A DNA stretch of 64,000 bases. It comes from Aureimonas sp. AU4. GTDB lineage: Bacteria; Pseudomonadota; Alphaproteobacteria; Rhizobiales; Rhizobiaceae. A program made the translations under genes and the position numbers. The notes below the pieces were generated by a model that saw only the letters and a program-made list of their open reading frames with translations, searched no databases and was not told the origin of the DNA. The stretch lies in NCBI RefSeq assembly GCF_001463765.1, contig NZ_BBWK01000054.1:1-64000 (forward strand). Reading direction: 5' to 3'. This document shows positions 57,008 to 64,000 of the stretch, piece by piece (positions within the stretch are counted from its first letter, which is position 1; every line of letters starts with the position of its first letter).

Positions 57008-57306
57008 GCCAGCGCCTCCCCGCCCGCCTCGCGGCGGTGGAGCGCGCGCAGGCGCCGCATCAGTTCCTTGCGCAGCTGCTCGCCGTCGCCCGCCGCCGCC
57101 TCCGCGCCCGGCTCGCGCTCCAGGCGCGACAGGTCGAGAAGCTTCTCGAGCGTGCGCGCCAGAAGCGAGATCGCCTCGACCCGCGCCTTGCCGCTCGCCC
57201 CCTCGCCGCCTTCGCTTTCCAGGAGCTCGATCTCCTGCGTCAGCGCCCGCAGCAGCCGTTCCGAAAGGCGCGGCGGCGGCACCCGGGTCGTCTTCGTCTC
57301 GCCCAT
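57004..57306 (-). CDS. GTA gp1, small terminase subunit
   Basis: A 100-residue helical protein. SERLLRALTQEIELLESEGGEGASGKARVEAISLLARTLEKLLDLSRL fits the GTA gp1 family, now regarded as the small terminase (TerS). It would aid DNA packaging start. AAGGGGGA lies about 9 bases before the ATG. It is the first gene of the GTA operon, after a leader with a hairpin. Confidence 0.82.
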   Translation of the reverse strand: MGETKTTRVPPPRLSERLLRALTQEIELLESEGGEGASGKARVEAISLLARTLEKLLDLSRLEREPGAEAAAGDGEQLRKELMRRLRALHRREAGGEALA

Positions 57307-57338
57307 GATCGCTTTCCCCCTTCCGCACGGCGGACACG

Positions 57339-57376
57339 AAAAAGGGCGCCCCTTCCGTTTCCGGAAGCGAGCGCCC
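57339..57376 (-). terminator. Terminator-like hairpin in the GTA leader
   Basis: On the minus strand GGGCGC pairs with GCGCCC and CTTCCG with CGGAAG, with a TTTC-type loop and small internal loop, followed by TTTTT. It lies between the predicted GTA promoter and gp1, and 98 bases after the ycgN-like stop. It could end the ycgN-like transcript, or act as an attenuator in the GTA leader; both fit. Confidence 0.8.
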
Positions 57377-57410
57377 CTGGCGCAACCCGCACTATCTCGA
57401 CCGTGGACAA

Positions 57411-57439
57411 ACCCTACCGTTGCACCGTCACGGTGTCAA
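57411..57439 (-). promoter_or_regulatory. Predicted sigma-70-like promoter of the GTA operon
   Basis: On the minus strand a perfect TTGACA (57434-57439) is followed after exactly 17 bases by TAGGGT (57411-57416), a partial -10. Start of transcription would be near 57404, about 98 bases before gp1. The stretch upstream is AT-rich. Confidence 0.55.
57423..57435. promoter_or_regulatory. Operator-like dyad in the GTA promoter spacer
   Basis: CACCGT and ACGGTG are perfect inverted 6-bp arms with a 1-base centre, lying in the spacer of the predicted promoter and touching its -35 box. A protein bound here would block RNA polymerase. The regulator is unknown; no CtrA-like TTAA pair is present. Confidence 0.5.
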
Positions 57440-57473
57440 TGACTATTTTCCTATTTGTAGGAATTTTTGCCGT

Positions 57474-58031
57474 TCAGGGCCGCTCGTCCGGATCCTCGCC
57501 GGGCCATGCGGCGAGGTGCTCCTCGTACTCTTCCGGCTCGATGCCCTCCTCGCTCATCGTACGTCCCGTCGCCGATGCACCGGCGAGATGCACCGTCTCG
57601 CGGTCGCCCGACAGGAGGTGGTGCCACCAGCGCAGGTCCCGCCCTTCGGCCACGAGGCGGTAGGCACAGCTCGGCGGCAGCCAGGAGATCGTCCGAACCG
57701 TCTCGGCGTCGAGGCCGACGCAGTCGGGCACGGTATCGAGCCGGTTCTCGTAGTCCTTGCAGCGGCAGGTCTCGCCGTCGAACAGGCGGCAGGCGAGATC
57801 GGTCCAGATGATCTCGCCGGTGTCCCAGTCCTCGAGCTTGTTGAGGCAGCACCGGCCGCAGCCGTCGCACAGCGATTCCCACTCCTCGCCGCTCATCTCC
57901 TCCAGCGTCTTCGTGCGCCAGAAGGGCAGCGGCTCGCCCGGCGCCTCGAAGCCGTTCGAAAGCGCCTCGGCGGACGCCCCGTCCTGCGGCGAACGGGGGA
58001 TGGATCGGGCTCCACGCGTTGTCTCGGCCAT
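57474..58031 (-). CDS. YcgN/YkgJ-type cysteine-cluster protein
   Basis: A 185-residue protein of the UPF0260/YkgJ family. [20 protein letters not shown] supplies the Cys cluster (Cys55, 58, 61, 62); more cysteines follow ([25 protein letters not shown]). It probably binds zinc or an iron-sulfur cluster; function is unknown. I chose the ATG directly before AETTRGAR; the frame runs far upstream opposite the next gene, which is a coincidence of GC-rich sequence. It lies divergent from the PBP gene. Confidence 0.82.
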   Translation of the reverse strand: MAETTRGARSIPRSPQDGASAEALSNGFEAPGEPLPFWRTKTLEEMSGEEWESLCDGCGRCCLNKLEDWDTGEIIWTDLACRLFDGETCRCKDYENRLDTVPDCVGLDAETVRTISWLPPSCAYRLVAEGRDLRWWHHLLSGDRETVHLAGASATGRTMSEEGIEPEEYEEHLAAWPGEDPDERP

Positions 58032-58067
58032 GTCTTGCTGTAGAATAGAGGCTGGCGCACTGGTGGG

Positions 58068-60260
58068 GTGCGCCCTGGAATGGTGGGTGCGGTGCCGAAG
58101 ATGTTGGAACGCAAGGGGAAGTCCCGCGGCGGCCCGTCTCGGCTGATCGAGGTCGACGCCTGGCTGGATACCAGCCTGTGGCGTCTTTTTCATGGTCTTT
58201 CGCGCTTCTGGGAAGGCGTCACGATTGTGTCGCGCCGCATGCGCGTGCGCGGCTTCAGCCGCTGGGTGACGGAGCTCACCGGCGAGGCGATGACACTCGG
58301 CGTGGCCGGCTTCGTGGTGCTCCTGCTCCTCAGCCAGTCGGCCATGAAGATGACCGTGAACGGCCTGCCGCAGCAGGCGGACTATTCCGTCCTCTTCCTC
58401 GACCGGCACGGCAACGAGATCGGGCGGCGCGGCATCCTCAAGGCCAACGCCGTGCCGATCGACGAGTTGCCCGACCACTTCGTGAAGGCCGTGCTCGCCA
58501 CCGAGGACCGCCGCTTCTTCGAGCACTGGGGCATCGACTTCCTGGGCCTTGCCCGCGCGCTCTCCACCAACGCGCGCGCCGGGGGCGTCGTCCAGGGCGG
58601 GTCGACCCTCACCCAGCAGCTCGCCAAGAACGTCTTCCTGTCGAACGAGCGCTCGCTGGAGCGCAAGGTCAACGAGGCCTTCCTCGCGCTCTGGCTGGAG
58701 GCCAACCTCACCAAGCGCGAGATCCTCGGCATGTATCTCGACCGCGCCTACATGGGCGGCGGCACGAACGGCGCGGCGGCCGCCGCGCAGTTCTACTTCG
58801 GCAAGAACATCCGCGACGTGAACCTCGCCGAGTCGGCCATGCTCGCCGGCCTCTTCAAGGCGCCGACCCAGTACGCCCCGCACGTCAACCTTCCCGCCGC
58901 CCGCGCCCGCGCCAACGTGGTGCTCTCGGCCATGGTGGATTCGGGTTTCATGACCGAGGGCCAGGTCGTCGCCGCGCGCCGCCATCCCGCGACCGCCGTC
59001 GACCGCTCGGTGATCCAGTCGCCGGACTACTTCCTCGACTTCGCCTTCGACGAGGTGCAGCGCATCGCGGCCAACCTGCCCCAGCGCACCTTCGTCGCCC
59101 GCACCACGATCGACATGGGCCTGCAGAAGCTCGCCGACGAATCGGTCGACTTCCACCTGCGCCAGTTCGGCAAGACCTACGGCGTGGAAGAGGGCGCGAT
59201 GGCCGTGCTTGACGACAATGGCGGGCTCGTCGCCATCGTCGGCGGGCGCGACTACGGCCTGTCGCAGTTCAACCGCGCGACCCGCGCGCTCCGCCAGCCG
59301 GGCTCCTCGTTCAAGGCGTACGTGTATGCCGCGGCCATGGAGAACGGGCACAAGCCGACCGACTACGTGATCGACCGTCCCATCACGGTCGGCAACTGGA
59401 GCCCGCAGAACTACGGCAACTCGTTCGCCGGCCGCATCCAGATCCAGGACGCCATGGCGCGCTCCCTGAACACGGTCGCCGTCCAGCTCAGCCAGGAGAA
59501 GGGTGTCGGGCCCGGCCGTGTCGCGGCGCTCGCCAAGAGTTTCGGCGTCGAGACCCCGCTGCGCGGCGACAAGACCATCGCGCTCGGAACCAACGAGGTG
59601 ACGGTTCTCGACCAAGCGACCGGCTATTCGGTCTTCCCGTCGGGGGGCCTCAGTTCCCATCGCCACGCGATCGAGGAGCTCACCGACGGCGATGGCCACG
59701 TCCTGTGGAACGCCGACCGCGACATGCCCCCGCGCCACCGCGTCCTGTCGGAGCAGGCGTCGAAGAGCATGATCGAGATGATGGTGCGCATCCCGGAGGT
59801 CGGCACGGCCCGCCGCGCCCAGCTTTCCATGACGCGCGCCGCCGGCAAGACCGGAACCACCCAGAGCTACCGCGACGCCTGGTTCGTCGGCTACACCGGC
59901 AACTTCACCGCCGCCGTCTGGTTCGGCAACGACAGCTACAAGCCCACCAACAAGCTGACCGGCGGCGGCCTGCCGGCCATGACCTGGCAGCGCTTCATGG
60001 AAGCGGCGCACCAGGGCATCGAGCTGCGCCCCTTGCCCTATATCGACAACCCGCTGCCCAAGCCCGGCTCGGTCAAGGTGGCGCAGGCGGAAGGGGCGGA
60101 CGGCCAGCCGGTGCTCGCGCGACCCACCCTCGTCAACAACTCGGCGCAGAAGGTCCTGGCCGACATCGCGAACCTCTTCGACAGCGCGCCGGTCGCCGCC
60201 GCGCCCGAGAAGTTCGCGGCCACCGCCGGCGCGAGCGACGAAGCGCTCGCGCGCCGCTGA
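58068..60260 (+). CDS. Class A penicillin-binding protein
   Basis: Bifunctional peptidoglycan synthase of 730 residues. An N-terminal membrane segment ([13 protein letters not shown], near 83-95) precedes the glycosyltransferase domain, which has [14 protein letters not shown] (catalytic Glu) and [12 protein letters not shown]. The transpeptidase domain has the active-site Ser413 in GSSFKAY (SxxK), SLN in the middle, and KTGT (594-597). GTG at 58068, ATG at 58080 and ATG at 58101 are all possible starts. It fits the short, PBP1-like group of Hyphomicrobiales. It lies divergent from the YcgN-like gene. Confidence 0.92.
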   Translation: MRPGMVGAVPKMLERKGKSRGGPSRLIEVDAWLDTSLWRLFHGLSRFWEGVTIVSRRMRVRGFSRWVTELTGEAMTLGVAGFVVLLLLSQSAMKMTVNGLPQQADYSVLFLDRHGNEIGRRGILKANAVPIDELPDHFVKAVLATEDRRFFEHWGIDFLGLARALSTNARAGGVVQGGSTLTQQLAKNVFLSNERSLERKVNEAFLALWLEANLTKREILGMYLDRAYMGGGTNGAAAAAQFYFGKNIRDVNLAESAMLAGLFKAPTQYAPHVNLPAARARANVVLSAMVDSGFMTEGQVVAARRHPATAVDRSVIQSPDYFLDFAFDEVQRIAANLPQRTFVARTTIDMGLQKLADESVDFHLRQFGKTYGVEEGAMAVLDDNGGLVAIVGGRDYGLSQFNRATRALRQPGSSFKAYVYAAAMENGHKPTDYVIDRPITVGNWSPQNYGNSFAGRIQIQDAMARSLNTVAVQLSQEKGVGPGRVAALAKSFGVETPLRGDKTIALGTNEVTVLDQATGYSVFPSGGLSSHRHAIEELTDGDGHVLWNADRDMPPRHRVLSEQASKSMIEMMVRIPEVGTARRAQLSMTRAAGKTGTTQSYRDAWFVGYTGNFTAAVWFGNDSYKPTNKLTGGGLPAMTWQRFMEAAHQGIELRPLPYIDNPLPKPGSVKVAQAEGADGQPVLARPTLVNNSAQKVLADIANLFDSAPVAAAPEKFAATAGASDEALARR

Positions 60261-60279
60261 CGGGACCGCCAGGCAGCCC

Positions 60280-60867
60280 ATGCGATTCCTTTTCCTGACC
60301 GTTCTCGCGGTGGCCATCGCGCTCGGCCTCGGCACGGCCTCGGTCGTCTTCATGCTGGAGCGCTTCGAAGGCGCGGACGCTCTGGTGGTCGGGCCCTGGC
60401 ATGCCGACCGCACGACGGGCTCGCCCACCGCCGACCCCTACGCCAAGGCGCGCCTCGCGCGCTCCGGCAACCTGACGCTGGGGCTCGGCGAAGGCGTCGC
60501 CTTCCAGGCGCGCGTCGACACGGCGAACCGCGAGCTACGGCGCGAATGCGCCTACCGTTTGGAGGGCGCCTATCCGCCGGCCCGCGTGTGGACGCTCGCC
60601 GCCTTCGACAACGGCGGCCGGCTGATCGGGGGCGACGGCGGGCGCCCCCGCCACCTCGTCTCGCTCAACCTGATGCGCGAGGACGACAACTCCGCCTTGA
60701 TCTCGATCGGCCGCGAGGCGCGTCCGGGCAACTGGCTCGCCAATGCCGGCACCGGTCCCTTCGTGCTCGCCCTCACCTTCTACGACACGCCGGTTTCGAC
60801 CGACAGCGGAGCGGCGCCGGTCGCCATGCCGCTGATCGTGCGCACGGGATGCCTCGCCGATGGGTAA
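60280..60867 (+). CDS. DUF1214 domain protein
   Basis: A 195-residue protein with an N-terminal membrane anchor or signal ([22 protein letters not shown]). The rest shows DUF1214 features: [26 protein letters not shown], and [42 protein letters not shown]. Its 3' end overlaps the DUF1254-like gene by 8 bases. In Hyphomicrobiales these two occur as a pair. Function is unknown; probably periplasmic. Confidence 0.8.
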   Translation: MRFLFLTVLAVAIALGLGTASVVFMLERFEGADALVVGPWHADRTTGSPTADPYAKARLARSGNLTLGLGEGVAFQARVDTANRELRRECAYRLEGAYPPARVWTLAAFDNGGRLIGGDGGRPRHLVSLNLMREDDNSALISIGREARPGNWLANAGTGPFVLALTFYDTPVSTDSGAAPVAMPLIVRTGCLADG

Positions 60868-61459
60868 GTTCCTGCTGGCGATCCTGATCGGGCTGGTCGG
60901 CGCCGCGATCGTCCATATCGCGGTGATCTTCGCCATCCCCGGTCTGGCCCAGAACGACAGCTGGAGCCGCCTGTCGCGCCTCGGCCCCCTGTTCTCGACC
61001 GTTCAGATCACCAGCGTCCCGGCGCAGGGCGCCGACCCGACGCCGGGCGCCGACTTCGTCTTCGTGGATCCCGCCTTCATCGACGTCGCCTGCCGCTTCG
61101 ACCTGTCGGACGCGCCCGCGCGCGTTCGGGCAGGCGAGCGGACCGGCTTCTGGAGCGCGTCGATCTACGCGCGCAACGGCGACAACCTGTATTCCATCTC
61201 GGAGCGCGTCGCGCTCGAGGGCCGCCTCGACCTCCTGATCGGAACGCGCGAGCAGCTCGACCTCGCGCGAGCCGAGGGAACCGAGAGCGACGACACGGCG
61301 ATCCCGGTCGAGCTTCCCGCAGGCGAGGGCTACGTCACGGTACGGGCGCTGGTGCGGGCCGAAAGCGAGCGTCCCTTCGTCGACCGCTTCGCGCGGTCGG
61401 TCGCCTGCCGTCCCGCCAGCCCCGAGGAGTCGGGCCAGGCCGCAACCGCGTCGCCCTGA
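60860..61459 (+). CDS. DUF1254 domain protein
   Basis: A 199-residue protein with a membrane anchor (LLAILIGLVGAAIVHIAVIFA). It includes GLAQNDSWSRLSRLGPLFSTVQI, DPAFIDVACRFDLSDAPARVRAGERTGFWSASIYARNGDNLYSISER, the typical DUF1254 blocks, and ends with Ala/Thr. It overlaps the preceding gene and is likely its partner. Its stop codon lies within a 14-base perfect palindrome (61455-61468). Confidence 0.8.
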   Translation: MGKFLLAILIGLVGAAIVHIAVIFAIPGLAQNDSWSRLSRLGPLFSTVQITSVPAQGADPTPGADFVFVDPAFIDVACRFDLSDAPARVRAGERTGFWSASIYARNGDNLYSISERVALEGRLDLLIGTREQLDLARAEGTESDDTAIPVELPAGEGYVTVRALVRAESERPFVDRFARSVACRPASPEESGQAATASP

Positions 61460-61463
61460 CGCG

Positions 61464-61607
61464 TCAGGACGCCGAGGCGGGCGCGGCTGCCAGCGGCTCG
61501 CGGCGGATGCAGGGCAGGATGACGATCTCCGCCGGTCCGCGCGGGGCCGGTTGAGGTCTTTCCCGGGTTTTTCCCGGAGCGGTCTCCAGGCGATGAACGA
61601 CTGCCAT
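61464..61607 (-). CDS. Possible tiny gene with conserved-looking C-terminus
   Basis: A 47-residue frame. PAEIVILPCIRREPL resembles a short AEI-L/F-P-G-x-R-x-E pattern seen in tiny Hyphomicrobiales proteins. GGGGA lies about 12 bases before the ATG, a weak ribosome-binding site. Its stop is inside the same palindrome as the DUF1254 stop, in convergent orientation. I regard it as possible only. Confidence 0.35.
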   Translation of the reverse strand: MAVVHRLETAPGKTRERPQPAPRGPAEIVILPCIRREPLAAAPASAS

Positions 61608-61994
61608 GGTCTTCGTGTCCCCGCTGGCCTGCCCGAACGATATGCCGCGGCAAGCCGGCTCTTCCAGGTTCTGACAATGGATCGCGCAAGCGCCCGGCAA
61701 GGGTCCGGCGATCCTTATGGCCGCCGATGCGGACGCCCTGTCGGGGTCCGAACCGGCGCTCGGTCTGCGCTGGGCGGCGTCACGCACGACCTCGCCGCCC
61801 CTGATGTCGGGTCTGTCATGCCAGCGTCGGCTTTCCCGAAACCGGCGTGGTTGTGTGCGCACAATCTCGCGAGCGCGATACCGATCAGATCAAAGCCAGG
61901 GTTAACAGCTTCATAAGGAGTTGGGCGCAAATTGATCGATGCGCCCGGTGTGACCGGGATGCATCGTCGGTTTCGAGCGCATGCCGGGAGTTCC
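61608..61994. other. Intergenic region upstream of the DUF2336 gene
   Basis: No gene of recognisable family is present. TTAA (61902-61905) and ATAA (61913-61916) are separated by 7 bases, one base off the CtrA box TTAA-N7-TTAA. AAGGAG at 61915-61920 may be a ribosome-binding site for a TTG at 61932 in the frame of the next gene. Confidence 0.4.
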
Positions 61995-62993
61995 ATGAAG
62001 GACGCCAGCCCCAAGGTCTTCCGGTCCCTCGAGCGACAGGGCGGGCCCGACTTCGACGACGTGGTGACCGCCGCCGTCGCCGCCTTCGCCGCCCTGCGCC
62101 GGCCGACCCCCCGCCAGTGCGACGACCTCGCCCGGCTCGTCCTACCCCTCTGGGACCGCGTGTCCGGCGACACGTTGCGCAACTGCGCGGCCTCGCTGTC
62201 GCATTCGGAGCGCGTTCCGCGCAGCGTCGTGGAACGTCTGGTCGCGGCGCCGATCGAGGTGTCCGCGCCGTTCCTCGTCTCGAGCCAGCTTTTGACCGAG
62301 GAGGACCTCGCCCGCCTAGCCGCCTCGCCGGACGAGCGCGTCCGCCGCCTCGCCACGTCGCGCGCCGCGCGCGAGGCGGACGCGCCCCCTCCCCCGAGCC
62401 GGCCCGACATCGAGGCACCGCCGCTCGCGCCTTTCGACCTTTCGGGCGAGGCCGGGCCCGTCCAGCCGGCGCGGCCGGTGGCGCTGGGTACCGCCGAGAT
62501 CACGGCCAGCGCTGCGGGCGTGCGCGAGACGCTGCGCCGAATGGTGCTGGGCTCTCGCGCGGCCGCCGCCCGCCTCTCGCCGGCGGACCTCATCCAGGCG
62601 GCCATGGAGCGCGACGGCGCGCTGTTCGCCGACCGTTTGGCGGCGATGCTGCGCATCGACGCCGAGACGCTGGCGCTGATCGAGGCGGATGCCACGGGCG
62701 AACGCCTCGCCGTCGCGCTCAAGGCGCTGGAGATGCGCCCCGCCGACGCGATGAGCGTGCTTCTCCTGATGAAGCCGCGCATCGGCCACGACGTCGCGGC
62801 CTTCGACGCGATCGGCCGCTACTACGCGCAGCTTCGATCCGAAGACTGCCGCCGTCTGGTGGGGACCGCGCAGGCGCCCGCCGCCCCTGCCGCACGCGCC
62901 CCCGCGCGCCCGCGCATCGAACCGGTCGCCGAGCCCCGCTCGACCTTCGGCCGCCGAGCCGATCGCCCGGACGGGCGCAGCGCCAAGGGCTGA
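61995..62993 (+). CDS. DUF2336 domain protein
   Basis: A 332-residue protein with helical repeats of the DUF2336 type: RQCDDLARLVLPLWDRVSGDTLRNCAASLSHS, APFLVSSQLLTEEDLARLA, and a central Pro/Ala linker, then IQAAMERDGALFADRLAAMLRIDAETL. The C-terminal tail is basic. I chose ATG 61995 (GGGAG 4 bases before); a TTG at 61932 with AAGGAG upstream is also possible. Cytoplasmic; function is unknown. Confidence 0.8.
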   Translation: MKDASPKVFRSLERQGGPDFDDVVTAAVAAFAALRRPTPRQCDDLARLVLPLWDRVSGDTLRNCAASLSHSERVPRSVVERLVAAPIEVSAPFLVSSQLLTEEDLARLAASPDERVRRLATSRAAREADAPPPPSRPDIEAPPLAPFDLSGEAGPVQPARPVALGTAEITASAAGVRETLRRMVLGSRAAAARLSPADLIQAAMERDGALFADRLAAMLRIDAETLALIEADATGERLAVALKALEMRPADAMSVLLLMKPRIGHDVAAFDAIGRYYAQLRSEDCRRLVGTAQAPAAPAARAPARPRIEPVAEPRSTFGRRADRPDGRSAKG

Positions 62994-63005
62994 TCCCGCC
63001 GCCGC

Positions 63006-63332
63006 TCAGACGATCGCGAGATAGCGCTCCGGCGTGTCGGTCTCGATGTCGATCATCCAGAAGTCCGGATCGAAGCGCGCTTCGCGGCGAAGGCGCGCGT
63101 CGAGCGCCTCGTCGTCGCTCTCTGGCTCCAGCGTGAAGCGGCGCTCGCCGTCGGGCTCGGCCAGGGTCTGGGGCGCGGGCGCATAGAAGCGCAAGGAGCC
63201 GTCGCGCCCGCGCACCGTCACGAACACCGCGCCCGCCGCCTCCGCCCCGCGCCGCACGACCGCCGCGAAGCCGCCGTCGGCAAAGACGCGCCGCGTGAGC
63301 GCGGCGGCGAAGATCTCGCTGGTCAGGCGCAT
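63006..63332 (-). CDS. DUF1491 family protein
   Basis: A 108-residue DUF1491 protein: MRLTSEIFAAALTRRVFADGGFAAVVRRGAEAAGAVFVTV then RFDPDFWMIDIETDTPERYLAIV. This opening and ending are typical. The frame extends upstream but without resemblance. It is convergent with the DUF2336 gene (12-base gap) and 19 bases after the partial peptidoglycan-binding gene on the same strand, so they may be co-transcribed. Function unknown. Confidence 0.88.
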   Translation of the reverse strand: MRLTSEIFAAALTRRVFADGGFAAVVRRGAEAAGAVFVTVRGRDGSLRFYAPAPQTLAEPDGERRFTLEPESDDEALDARLRREARFDPDFWMIDIETDTPERYLAIV

Positions 63333-63351
63333 GCGTGCTCTGTCCCGCCTA

Positions 63352-64000
63352 TCAACGGCTCGCCTTTTCGAGCCGGCGCAGGATCTCGGGGCTGGGCTCG
63401 CCGGTCGGCTCCATGCCCTGAAGCGCCTCGAAGGTGCGGATCGCCGCGCGCGTGCGCTCGCCCAGGATGCCGTCCGGCTGGACGTCGGCGATGCGGGCCT
63501 TCGCAAGGCGGTCCTGGATGCGGCGAACGAGTTCGCCCTCCGTGGAGCCCGGGCTCGCGTCCGAGACCACCGCGCCGGTCGCCGCCGGATCGGTGCCCTC
63601 GATCAGGCTCGCCACCTGGTCCGTGGCCTGGTCGGGCTGCAGCGTGTCGGCCTGGCGCAGCTGCGACAGGAGCAGCGGCGTCGCCATGCCGTCGACGCGC
63701 AGGCCGTGGTCGCGCTGGAAGGCGCGGATCGCGAGGTCCGTCGCCTGGCCCGCGCGCCCGTCCACCGGCAGCTTGTAGTAGCCGGCCTCCGCCAGAAGCG
63801 TCTGGACGTCGCTCACCAGCGGAAAGGCGATGATGCGCGGATCGTTCTCGATGCGCGGCGCGCTGGCGACGCGAGAGGCGGCGGGCGCGGCCTGCGTGCT
63901 CGCGCGTTGCGCCGGCGCGCCGGCCGCGGGCCGGGTCACGAGCATCGGGTGGGGATGACGCCCGGCCTGCCGGTTCAGCGCATTGTCGCCGACGAGCCCG
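63352..64000 (-). CDS. Peptidoglycan-binding domain protein, partial
   Basis: The 3' part of a gene that runs off the right edge. Two PG_binding_1-like domains are visible, around VQTLLAEAGYYKLPVDGRAGQATDLAIRAFQRDHGLRVDG and RIQDRLAKARIADVQPDGILGERTRAAIRTFEALQGM. Between them is a Thr/Asp-rich linker. The reading frame is open to the edge, so an ATG at 63945 is internal; the part before it (QAGRHPHP) looks like the region after a membrane anchor. Such proteins attach to or act on the cell wall. Confidence 0.85.
   Translation of the reverse strand, partial: GLVGDNALNRQAGRHPHPMLVTRPAAGAPAQRASTQAAPAASRVASAPRIENDPRIIAFPLVSDVQTLLAEAGYYKLPVDGRAGQATDLAIRAFQRDHGLRVDGMATPLLLSQLRQADTLQPDQATDQVASLIEGTDPAATGAVVSDASPGSTEGELVRRIQDRLAKARIADVQPDGILGERTRAAIRTFEALQGMEPTGEPSPEILRRLEKASR

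Larger units (their letters stand above)
42927..57306 (-). mobile_element. Gene transfer agent structural cluster, gp1 to gp15
   Basis: Eighteen genes in Rhodobacter capsulatus GTA order: small and large terminase, portal, DUF6107-like protein, protease, capsid, connectors, tail, hub, peptidase, megatron, then a small holin-like protein. No integrase, attachment repeats, repressor or replication genes are visible, which separates it from a prophage. The GC content and codon style resemble the surrounding chromosome, as expected for an old domesticated element. The regulators known from other species, such as GafA, are not in this window. The megatron gene is interrupted. Confidence 0.92.

Noticed and set aside
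42927-57306. Intact prophage
   Set aside because: No integrase, repressor, replication genes or flanking repeats; gene order is that of a GTA.
58032-60428. Upstream extension of the YcgN-like frame through the PBP gene (about 800 codons)
   Set aside because: The PBP on the other strand has all catalytic motifs; the extension has none, and the YcgN family begins at the ATG near 58031.
61902-61916. CtrA-like box upstream of the DUF2336 gene
   Set aside because: TTAA-N7-ATAA is one base off the consensus and occurs once; too weak to claim without expression data.

Overview
The window is GC-rich and densely packed, with short gaps, many 4- or 8-base start/stop overlaps, and GTG/TTG starts. It reads as a chromosomal segment of an alphaproteobacterium of the order Hyphomicrobiales (Rhizobiales). 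Supporting this are a PleC-like kinase next to glnE, a degP/two-component block next to the cytochrome c maturation genes (ccmIEFH, the rhizobial cycHJKL cluster), a FeuP/FeuQ-type pair, a BacA-type transporter, and a gene transfer agent (GTA) operon in the Rhodobacter capsulatus order. I cannot fix the genus from sequence alone.

Left part (1-25.6 kb) is mostly housekeeping and accessory metabolism: a Kup potassium transporter; an SbcCD-like nuclease pair (YhaN/YhaO type); a HisC-like aminotransferase; two tandem DUF2147 proteins with an acyltransferase; a glutathione transferase; AMP nucleosidase; an endonuclease/exonuclease/phosphatase-fold membrane protein; BacA/SbmA; ETF-ubiquinone oxidoreductase; a family-4-like uracil-DNA glycosylase lacking two of the usual cluster cysteines; MFS and DMT transporters; aminopeptidase N; and a PleC-like sensor kinase that shares its stop region with glnE.

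Middle part (25.6-42.8 kb) lies entirely on the minus strand. Read in transcription order it holds a FeuN-like small periplasmic protein, FeuP-like regulator, FeuQ-like kinase, a lipoprotein, ccmI-ccmE-ccmF-ccmH, a three-gene MacAB/DevBCA-like export system joined by 8-base overlaps, DegP, a second two-component pair, and glnE. The export trio separates ccmH from degP, which are neighbours in Sinorhizobium.

Right-centre (42.9-57.3 kb) is a full GTA structural operon on the minus strand, gp1 to gp15. It runs in the order terminase, portal, DUF6107-like membrane protein, protease, capsid, head-tail connectors, tail and baseplate, and ends in a small holin-like gene. The largest gene, gp15, is cut by a single in-frame TAG with a restart ATG one codon further on. 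A sigma-70-like promoter with a perfect dyad between its -35 and -10 boxes lies upstream of gp1. Four strong hairpins punctuate the operon: in the leader before gp1, after the capsid gene, before the tail-tube gene, and at the end. A 58-codon gene between gp7 and gp8 is tied to gp7 by a GTGA overlap and a strong ribosome-binding site.

Right end (57.4-64 kb): a YkgJ-type cysteine-cluster protein, a class A penicillin-binding protein, a DUF1214/DUF1254 pair, a DUF2336 protein, a DUF1491 protein, and the 3' part of a peptidoglycan-binding-domain protein that runs off the window. I saw no rRNA or tRNA gene, CRISPR array, insertion sequence or origin.
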